DNA of 6,588 nucleotides from Gammaproteobacteria bacterium (lineage in GTDB: Bacteria > Pseudomonadota > Gammaproteobacteria > Arenicellales > JAHEKD01). Position numbers and translations under genes: made by a program. Location of the stretch: assembly GCA_024638545.1 (NCBI GenBank), contig JAHEKD010000148.1:1-6588 (forward strand), read 5' to 3'. Under the pieces are notes generated by a model. The model did no database searches and was not told where the DNA came from. It was given only the letters and a program-made list of their open reading frames with translations. This document shows, piece after piece, positions 1-6,588 of this stretch (positions within the stretch are counted from its first letter, which is position 1; each line of letters begins with the position of its first letter).

Positions 1-1
1 T

Positions 2-463
2 TGTAATTCTGTTAAAACCTCTTTGTCCGAGTTCTCGCTTTTCCTTGATCACAGGTTCAGTTTTAAAATGATAGGATTTAATGGTTTGCCGACTTTTCTA
101 AACCGTGAACTTATGGAAGTTACGGTTCTGAATAGAAGTGACCATTCCATCGTCAAACGTGTGTGTTCCAGTTTAGACACTGACTATTTAATCGTCGAAG
201 ATCGGGTAGGTATGGTAACTCCGAGGGTAATTTGTATGATCATCAACGAAGCCTATTATACGGTACAGGAGGGCACAGCCGATAAAGAGAGTATTGACCT
301 GGCGATGAAGTTGGGAACCAATTATCCATTTGGCCCCTTTGAATGGGCAGAAAAGATTGGGATTAAAGATGTATTTGAACTGTTAGAAGCCCTTTATGAG
401 GATACAAAAGATGAACGTTACAGGATTTGTTCTGCTCTGAAAAGAGAGTACATGCTCAATTAG
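2..463 (+). CDS. 3-hydroxyacyl-CoA dehydrogenase family protein, C-terminal part (5' end outside window)
   Basis: The frame is open from base 2 to a TAG at 461-463, so this is the last 153 codons of a longer gene. An internal TTG at 23 has no special claim to be the start. The second half carries the helical C-terminal domain typical of 3-hydroxyacyl/3-hydroxybutyryl-CoA dehydrogenases: a stretch reading VGMVTPRV, then NEAYYTVQEG, then DLAMKLGTNYPFGPFEWAEK. In this family that domain mediates dimerisation and helps close the acyl-CoA site, and the Rossmann NAD-binding domain would lie upstream of the window. Enzymes of this family oxidise 3-hydroxyacyl-CoA with NAD in fatty-acid or butanoate metabolism. 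The region that should hold the catalytic His reads IGFNG instead of the usual HFFNP, so activity is uncertain. From memory, similar proteins occur in Bacteroidetes. The gene converges on glmS with only five bases between stop codons. Family assignment is confident; exact substrate is not known. Confidence 0.8.
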   Translation, partial: CNSVKTSLSEFSLFLDHRFSFKMIGFNGLPTFLNRELMEVTVLNRSDHSIVKRVCSSLDTDYLIVEDRVGMVTPRVICMIINEAYYTVQEGTADKESIDLAMKLGTNYPFGPFEWAEKIGIKDVFELLEALYEDTKDERYRICSALKREYMLN

Positions 464-468
464 CGTGC

Positions 469-1392
469 TTATTCCACCGTAACAGATTTTGCCAAATTTC
501 TGGGTTGGTCTACATTACATCCCCGCATTACTGCGATATGATAAGATAGAAGCTGAAGAGGTACTACCGCCACCATGGGCATTAATGCTTCATGTGTTTC
601 GGGTACCTCAATGGTAAAATCAGCCATTTCAGGAATGAGGGTGTCACCTTTAGTAACAACAGCTATTACTCTTCCTTTACGCGCCTTGACCTCCTGAACA
701 TTTGATACAATTTTCTCATACGAACTATCCTTTGTGGCAATGACAACTACGGGCATTTCAGTATCAATTAATGCGATAGGTCCGTGTTTCATCTCTGCTG
801 CCGGGTATCCTTCAGCGTGGATATATGAGATCTCTTTGAGTTTAAGAGCCCCCTCCAGGGCCACCGGGAAGTTATAACCCCTTCCGAGATAAAGAAAATT
901 CCTGGCATCTTTGAAGGTATCGGCAATTGATTCCATCTGTGCGTTCAGTTTTAAAGCTTCCTCAATTTTAGATGGAATAGTCTCAAGCTCTGTTAGCAGC
1001 TTATGAAATCTCCGCTCTGAGATAGAGCCTTTTTGATTCGCAACCATCAGAGCAATCATAGTAAGTAAGGTGAGCTGAGCAGTAAAAGCTTTAGTACTGG
1101 CCACTCCGATTTCAGGCCCAGCGTGGGTATATGCCCCTTCGTCAGAAGCTCTGCTGATGGATGAACCAACTACATTACAGATTCCGAAAATGGTAGCCCC
1201 TTTACTTTTGGCCAGTTCAATGGCGGCCAGGGTGTCTGCCGTTTCTCCTGATTGAGATATGGCAAATACTACATCTCTTTCATTTACAATGGGATTTCGG
1301 TATCTGAATTCTGAGGCATACTCAACTTCCACAGGAATTCTGCAGAACTCTTCAAAAATATATTCCGCCACAAGACCTGCATGCCAGGATGT
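469..1392 (-). CDS. glmS: Glutamine-fructose-6-phosphate aminotransferase (isomerizing), C-terminal isomerase half; 5' end cut at a sequence junction
   Basis: GlmS converts fructose-6-phosphate and glutamine to glucosamine-6-phosphate and glutamate, the first committed step toward UDP-GlcNAc for peptidoglycan and lipopolysaccharide, in the cytosol. Only about 307 residues remain, corresponding to E. coli residue 302 (start of TSWHAG) through the end. Both SIS sugar-binding domains are present: the first contains the phosphate-binding SQSGET loop and THAGPEIGVASTKAFT; the second contains LGRGYNFPVALEGALKLKE, with the equivalent of E. coli Glu488, then the His504 equivalent in IHAEGYPAAEMKHGP. 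The C-terminus is the hallmark DVDQPRNLAKSVTVE-type tail (here starting N-V-D) with the catalytic Lys603 equivalent. The N-terminal glutaminase domain, with its catalytic Cys, is absent. Homology stops abruptly: upstream of TSWHAG the expected ACG is replaced by unrelated codons (L-H-P) that belong to dnaN on the other strand. A TTG at 1407 could be called as a start but is not one. The fragment looks intact up to the junction. Confidence 0.95.
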   Translation of the reverse strand, partial: TSWHAGLVAEYIFEEFCRIPVEVEYASEFRYRNPIVNERDVVFAISQSGETADTLAAIELAKSKGATIFGICNVVGSSISRASDEGAYTHAGPEIGVASTKAFTAQLTLLTMIALMVANQKGSISERRFHKLLTELETIPSKIEEALKLNAQMESIADTFKDARNFLYLGRGYNFPVALEGALKLKEISYIHAEGYPAAEMKHGPIALIDTEMPVVVIATKDSSYEKIVSNVQEVKARKGRVIAVVTKGDTLIPEMADFTIEVPETHEALMPMVAVVPLQLLSYHIAVMRGCNVDQPRNLAKSVTVE

Positions 1393-1400
1393 TGGGTGAA
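1378..1400. other. Chimeric junction between glmS (left) and dnaN (right)
   Basis: On the minus strand GlmS homology runs up to the Thr codon at 1390-1392 (TSWHAG) and then stops. On the plus strand DnaN homology begins at the Arg or Met codons at 1386-1391 (RMLGEGPIRL). The two homologies therefore overlap by up to seven bases, AGGATGT at 1386-1392. Base composition changes across this point: a hand count gives 19 G+C of 60 at 61-120 and 37 of 60 at 2521-2580 (single lines, illustrative only). No transposase, target-site duplication or att-like repeat is visible here. A short shared sequence at the joint fits ligation, template switching during amplification, or a mis-assembly. Confidence 0.85.
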
Positions 1401-1868
1401 GGTCCAATACGCCTCGTGATTGGCGACAATCATGTACGTGCGGAATTTGATGGCATCCGGTTTACATCAAAACTGATTGATGGTCGTTTTCCGGAGTATC
1501 AGCGGGTTGTCCCTAAGAAATCGGACTCATTGATAAGTGCAGACCGGGTTACTCTGCGCCAGGCGTTGCAAAGAACCGCGATTCTGTCGAACGAAAAATA
1601 CCGGGGTATTCGTCTTGATGTAAAGAAAAATAACGTTATAATTCAAGCACATAACCCAGAACAAGAAGAGGCTGAGGAAGAGCTGGAAGTATCATACGCC
1701 GGGACAGAACTGGAGATCGGCTTTAACGTGAATTACCTGCTGGATGCCCTGGGCGCCATTGATAATGATGCCGTGGAAATCCAGGTAACTGATGCCAACA
1801 GCAGTTGCATTATCAAGGACCCGGAAAACAGGGAATGCACATACGTCGTCATGCCTATGCGACTCTAG
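1386..1868 (+). CDS. dnaN: DNA polymerase III beta subunit (sliding clamp), C-terminal part; 5' end cut at the junction
   Basis: DnaN forms the ring-shaped dimer that tethers DNA polymerase III to DNA. Present here are about 160 residues matching roughly E. coli residue 205 to the end (366): the end of domain II and all of domain III. Recognisable blocks are FTSKLIDGRFPEY, ILSNEKYRGIRLDV, NPEQEEAEEELEVSY, EIGFNVNYLLDAL and the C-terminal YVVMPMRL, whose last residues line the cleft that binds clamp-interacting peptides of polymerases, MutS and Hda. The sequence is gammaproteobacterial in style. Everything before the Arg at 1386 is missing and replaced by the antisense of glmS. An ATG at 1389 lies inside the conserved RML motif and is not the true start, because starting there would remove domain I and most of domain II. 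The gene is followed by recF after 15 bases, in the same reading frame, as in the usual dnaA-dnaN-recF-gyrB cluster near the chromosome origin. Confidence 0.95.
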   Translation, partial: RMLGEGPIRLVIGDNHVRAEFDGIRFTSKLIDGRFPEYQRVVPKKSDSLISADRVTLRQALQRTAILSNEKYRGIRLDVKKNNVIIQAHNPEQEEAEEELEVSYAGTELEIGFNVNYLLDALGAIDNDAVEIQVTDANSSCIIKDPENRECTYVVMPMRL

Positions 1869-1870
1869 GC

Positions 1871-1886
1871 GGGAAGTAGACCGATT
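1871..1886 (+). promoter_or_regulatory. Translation initiation region of recF with a non-standard ATT start codon
   Basis: No ATG, GTG or TTG occurs in the recF frame between the dnaN stop (TAG, 1866-1868) and a TTG at 1998, which lies beyond the Walker A motif. The codon at 1884 is ATT and begins ATT-GCC-ATA-ACG-GAG-CTG, matching exactly where RecF proteins start (E. coli MSLTRL...). A weak Shine-Dalgarno-like GGGA at 1871-1874 sits nine bases upstream. AUU is a known rare start (E. coli infC, pcnB). A miscalled ATG is the main alternative. Confidence 0.55.
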
Positions 1887-2945
1887 GCCATAACGGAGCT
1901 GCAAATCGAGCGGTTCCGGTGCCTGGATTCAGTTGCGCTCGAGCTGAGCACCGAAGAAAACCTCATCATTGGTCCCAACGCCTCGGGCAAAACGTCGTTG
2001 CTTGAGGCCGTTTATTTTCTGGGACACGGACGATCCTTTCGGGGCACCCCCAGCCGCAAACTGATTCAGGATGGAATGGATGAGTTTTTGGTGATCGCAA
2101 AGCTGAGTCAGCCAGACGGCAGGATTGGTATTCAGGCAACACGCAGTGCGGTGACGGTAAAAATTGACGGCACACGGGCGCACACCCGGTCCAGCCTGGC
2201 AGCAAGGCTACCAGTCCAGGTCATAGAACCCGGTATTCACAAATTGATTGAAGAGGGCCCGGCGCAGCGCAGGCGCTATCTGGACTGGGGAGTGTTCCAC
2301 GTGGAACAGGAATTTTATTCCACCTGGCGGCGCTATCGGAAATCCCTGGATCAGCGCAACGCGCTGTTAAAAACCAATGCAGCGGCAGCGGTTGCTTCCA
2401 GCTGGGAAGAGACGTTGATCGCAGCCGGAGATTCCGTGCAGAAGCAACGTCTGAGATACCTGAAAAAACTGGCTCCATATCTTGAAGAGGCCGGGGACGC
2501 GCTGTTTGGGGCGCCACTGGAGTGCCGGTTTCATCGCGGGTGGCCGGACGATCAGACATTGGCGGAGACCATGATGGCCAATCGGCAGCGTGACCAGCAG
2601 CAGGCCTATACGCATGCAGGGCCTCACCGGGCGGATATTCGGATCCGATTAAATCAGAAGATTGCGCGAGCACGAGTTTCACGGGGCCAGCAGAAATTAC
2701 TGGCTTCGGGACTCGTTCTTGCACAACTTTCCTTGTTTGCCATGGAACGGGAAAAACCAGCGGTGTTACTGCTGGATGACCCGGGTGCAGAACTGGACGA
2801 GAACAGCCTCGGCCGACTCCTCGAATACGCGCGCAGTGTGCCGGCGCAGCGATTTATCACCGCGCTGGACCGGCGCCTAATCGTGCCCGGTGAAGAGACC
2901 GCGATGTTCCACGTGGAACCCGGAAAAATCGAAAAAGTGGTATAA
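1884..2945 (+). CDS. recF: DNA replication and repair protein RecF
   Basis: RecF is a cytosolic SMC/ABC-like ATPase that, with RecO and RecR, loads RecA at single-strand gaps next to duplex DNA. Read from the ATT at 1884 it has 353 residues, close to E. coli (357), so it appears complete. Walker A is GPNASGKT at residues 30-37 (Lys36). The ABC signature is VSRGQQKLL with Ser266. Walker B is VLLLDD ending at Asp298-Asp299, followed by the D-loop P-G-A-E-L-D. The N-terminal ITELQIERFRCL is the usual first beta strand. The start is unusual because no standard start codon exists upstream of Walker A. Two parS-like palindromes lie inside the coding sequence and encode Phe-His-Val-Glu at residues 138-141 and 342-345. 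The stop codon (TAA, 2943-2945) overlaps the -10 element of a probable gyrB promoter. It probably shares transcripts with dnaN, 15 bases upstream. Confidence 0.94.
   Translation: MAITELQIERFRCLDSVALELSTEENLIIGPNASGKTSLLEAVYFLGHGRSFRGTPSRKLIQDGMDEFLVIAKLSQPDGRIGIQATRSAVTVKIDGTRAHTRSSLAARLPVQVIEPGIHKLIEEGPAQRRRYLDWGVFHVEQEFYSTWRRYRKSLDQRNALLKTNAAAAVASSWEETLIAAGDSVQKQRLRYLKKLAPYLEEAGDALFGAPLECRFHRGWPDDQTLAETMMANRQRDQQQAYTHAGPHRADIRIRLNQKIARARVSRGQQKLLASGLVLAQLSLFAMEREKPAVLLLDDPGAELDENSLGRLLEYARSVPAQRFITALDRRLIVPGEETAMFHVEPGKIEKVV
2293..2308. promoter_or_regulatory. parS-like ParB-binding palindrome 1 (inside recF)
   Basis: TGTTCCACGTGGAACA is a perfect 16-base palindrome. It fits the chromosomal parS consensus (B. 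subtilis type TGTTNCACGTGAAACA) and has the CC/GG form known from Pseudomonas origin-proximal parS sites. ParB binds parS, spreads, and with ParA and SMC segregates the origin region. The site lies in frame within recF and encodes V-F-H-V-E-Q. parS sites cluster near oriC, which agrees with the dnaN-recF-gyrB context. Confidence 0.82.
2905..2920. promoter_or_regulatory. parS-like ParB-binding palindrome 2 (3' end of recF, upstream of gyrB)
   Basis: TGTTCCACGTGGAACC has 14 central bases forming a perfect palindrome. Only the outermost pair fails, which is tolerated in Pseudomonas parS sites. It begins 612 bases after the first copy and again encodes F-H-V-E in recF, here M-F-H-V-E-P. It ends 17 bases before the TG of the extended -10 element assigned to gyrB, so bound ParB would cover the -35 region of that promoter. 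Confidence 0.82.
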
Positions 2946-2946
2946 T
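2938..2946 (+). promoter_or_regulatory. Probable extended -10 promoter for gyrB
   Basis: TGGTATAAT is an exact TGn-TATAAT extended -10 element, placed across the recF stop codon. No good TTGACA is visible at the matching distance upstream (2915-2923 is GGAACCCGG), which is typical of extended -10 promoters. Transcription would start near 2953, giving a leader of about 20 bases before the gyrB ATG. Position and motif are seen directly; activity is inferred. Confidence 0.5.
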
Positions 2947-2949
2947 TGA

Positions 2950-5391
<2,442 letters not shown>

Positions 5392-5426
5392 TTGATTTAT
5401 AAGCAATATTATGTGATCAAAAAAGA

Positions 5427-5476
5427 CCAATCCGGACAATAAAAAGATCAAAACGAGCGCATGATGCCGGGATTGG
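5427..5476. repeat. Imperfect inverted repeat in the gyrB-HMG-CoA synthase gap
   Basis: CCAATCCGG at 5427-5435 and CCGGGATTGG at 5467-5476 are inverted copies differing by one extra base, giving seven plus two base pairs around a loop of 31. No T-run follows, so it is not a clear terminator. It could be an operator, an RNA stem or chance. Confidence 0.25.
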
Positions 5477-5486
5477 CTTACAGCTG

Positions 5487-5511
5487 AAACGCTTGCTTTT
5501 CGCGGTTTTTT
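5487..5511 (+). terminator. Weak candidate intrinsic terminator downstream of gyrB
   Basis: AAACGC at 5487-5492 can pair with GCGGTTT at 5502-5508 (one bulged G, six pairs) and is followed by further T residues to 5511. The stem is short and AT-rich and lies about 95 bases after the gyrB stop. It is the only hairpin with a T-run seen in the 168-base gap. The rest of the gap shows no gene and no convincing promoter. Confidence 0.22.
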
Positions 5512-5547
5512 CTCGCATGGTTGCAACGGATTTTTCAAAAGGTCTTT

Positions 5548-5551
5548 GAGG
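5548..5551 (+). promoter_or_regulatory. Ribosome binding site deciding the HMG-CoA synthase start
   Basis: GAGG sits eight bases before the ATG at 5560. The only other in-frame start nearby, TTG at 5521, lacks a comparable motif, so ATG 5560 is preferred. Confidence 0.6.
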
Positions 5552-5559
5552 CACGAGCA

Positions 5560-6588
5560 ATGTTGCATAAACCCGAACGCGTCGGCATTGACGCCATGGC
5601 ATTCAGCGGGGCCCAGTGTTACGTGGACATGGTCGACCTCGCTACGGCCCGCGGTGTGGATCCGGCAAAATTTATTGTCGGAATCGGTCAGAAACAGATG
5701 TCTGTGGCAACACCCTGCGAAGACACCGTCAGCATGGCGTCCCTGGCAGGGCGCAAGGTGCTGTCGAAATTTGGCATTGACCCGGAAGAAATTGGCACGC
5801 TGATTATCGGTACTGAAACCGGAATTGACCATAGCAAACCCGCATCAGTCTATGTTCATGAGCTGCTGGGCCTGCCAAAAAACTGTCGATCATTCGAAAC
5901 CAAACATGCGTGCTACGGTGCGACCGCCGCGTTAACCAGCGCCGCAGACTGGATTTTGTCTGGCCGGGCCCGCGGTCGCAAAGCCCTGATCATTGCGTCG
6001 GATATTGCACGATACGGAATCGGTACACCCGGTGAACCAACGCAAGGCGCCGGTGCAGTTGCCATGGTCGTGTCAGAGAACCCGAGATTGTTTGAATTAC
6101 AGATGGACTGCATTGGAGACTACTCCATGCAGGTGATGGATTTTTGGCGACCGTTATATTCGAAATATGCTGTTACCGATGGCCATTATTCCATAGAGTG
6201 TTATCTGGAAGCATTGGCGGGTTCGCTGGCAGATGCAAAAAGCGTTGCTAACGATACGTCCCGGTTTGACCCGCAAAACCTGGCCGCCTGTTTTTATCAT
6301 GTCCCGTTTGTGAAAATGGCGCGCAAAGCGCACACCCAAATGTTGGAGCAGACTCTCGGCCGCAAACTGAACCTGAAGGTCGATGGAGACAAGCAGCTGT
6401 TTACCCAATCTTATGGCCGGTTGGTAGCCCCATCGTTATCGATCAATTCACTGGTGGGTAACATCTACACCGGCTCGCTGTTTCTGTCGATGATTGACTT
6501 TATTGCACAAGGTAATGCCAGCCATGAGCAGCAAGAGGTCAGCATTTATTCCTACGGTTCCGGTTGTGGAGCCTCGTTGATGCTGGCC
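5560..6588 (+). CDS. mvaS: Hydroxymethylglutaryl-CoA synthase family protein (3' end outside window)
   Basis: This family condenses acetyl-CoA with acetoacetyl-CoA to HMG-CoA (mevalonate pathway), or in the PksG-like branch adds an acetyl-derived unit to carrier-protein-bound polyketides. The frame is open from ATG 5560 to the window end, 343 residues. S. aureus MvaS has 388, so roughly 40-80 residues are missing. The fold motifs appear in order: ERVGID, FIVGIGQKQMSV, GTETGIDHSKPASVYVHELL with catalytic Glu86, ETKHACYGATAAL with nucleophile Cys118, GEPTQGAGAVAMVV, DFWRP, FYHVPFVKMARKAH with His247, LVGNIYTGSLFLS and YSYGSGCGASLM. All three catalytic residues are kept. Base composition resembles gyrB, so there is no sign of a recent foreign origin. 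The gene follows gyrB on the same strand after 168 bases, and I see no convincing promoter. Family and catalysis are near certain; mevalonate versus polyketide role cannot be settled without the downstream genes, so the symbol is provisional. Confidence 0.9.
   Translation, partial: MLHKPERVGIDAMAFSGAQCYVDMVDLATARGVDPAKFIVGIGQKQMSVATPCEDTVSMASLAGRKVLSKFGIDPEEIGTLIIGTETGIDHSKPASVYVHELLGLPKNCRSFETKHACYGATAALTSAADWILSGRARGRKALIIASDIARYGIGTPGEPTQGAGAVAMVVSENPRLFELQMDCIGDYSMQVMDFWRPLYSKYAVTDGHYSIECYLEALAGSLADAKSVANDTSRFDPQNLAACFYHVPFVKMARKAHTQMLEQTLGRKLNLKVDGDKQLFTQSYGRLVAPSLSINSLVGNIYTGSLFLSMIDFIAQGNASHEQQEVSIYSYGSGCGASLMLA

Noticed and set aside
322..333. TTATCCAT as a DnaA box
   Set aside because: It departs from TTATCCACA, is single, and lies within coding sequence of the unrelated left piece; no oriC-like cluster exists in the window.
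1378..1400. Natural mobile-element insertion at the glmS-dnaN joint
   Set aside because: No transposase, integrase, terminal repeat or target duplication is seen, and neither gene's missing half appears elsewhere in the window.
469..1407. TTG at 1407 (minus strand) as a genuine start of a stand-alone SIS-domain protein
   Set aside because: The first codons are antisense dnaN sequence; GlmS homology begins only at 1392, so the gene is truncated by the junction.
1389..1868. ATG at 1389 as a genuine start of a short clamp-like protein
   Set aside because: The ATG is the Met of the internal conserved RML motif; the product would lack domain I and most of domain II, and the break coincides with the glmS break.
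1866..1886. Stop-codon readthrough giving a DnaN-RecF fusion, since both genes share a frame
   Set aside because: DnaN ends at its normal MPMRL terminus and RecF begins at its normal N-terminus five codons later; no readthrough signal is visible.
2221..2724. Minus-strand open frame of 167 codons inside recF
   Set aside because: Fully antisense to conserved RecF sequence, Pro/Ser/Arg-rich, no recognisable motif.
5411..5430. CRP-like site beginning TGTGATC downstream of gyrB
   Set aside because: Only one half-site (TGTGA) is present; the expected TCACA half is missing.

Overview
The window looks like two unrelated pieces of bacterial DNA joined at about position 1386-1392. The left piece (1 to ~1390) is AT-rich and its proteins resemble those of Bacteroidetes. 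The right piece (~1390 to 6588) is richer in GC and carries the classic gammaproteobacterial origin-proximal order dnaN-recF-gyrB. Both genes at the joint are cut inside conserved protein domains: glmS has lost its N-terminal half and dnaN its first two thirds. The simplest reading is an artefactual chimera (cloning, amplification or metagenome assembly). A natural rearrangement is less likely.

Left piece: the C-terminal part of a 3-hydroxyacyl-CoA dehydrogenase family gene (plus strand, open at the window edge) runs tail to tail into the C-terminal isomerase half of glucosamine-6-phosphate synthase (glmS, minus strand), with five bases between the stop codons.

Right piece: the sliding clamp gene dnaN (3' part), recF (complete, but with no ATG, GTG or TTG at the expected start; an ATT codon sits there), and gyrB (complete, 805 residues with the gammaproteobacterial-type insert). 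After a 168-base gap comes a hydroxymethylglutaryl-CoA synthase gene that runs off the right edge with its catalytic Glu, Cys and His in place. The first three genes serve replication, repair and DNA topology. The fourth belongs to mevalonate-pathway or polyketide beta-branching chemistry, and is unexpected beside gyrB in a lineage that usually makes isoprenoids by the MEP pathway.

The most interesting non-coding signal is a pair of parS-like sites (ParB centromere palindromes) inside the recF coding sequence, 612 bases apart. Each encodes the same tetrapeptide, Phe-His-Val-Glu. The second lies just upstream of an extended -10 promoter for gyrB. I see no CRISPR array, RNA gene, insertion sequence, phage gene or defence system.
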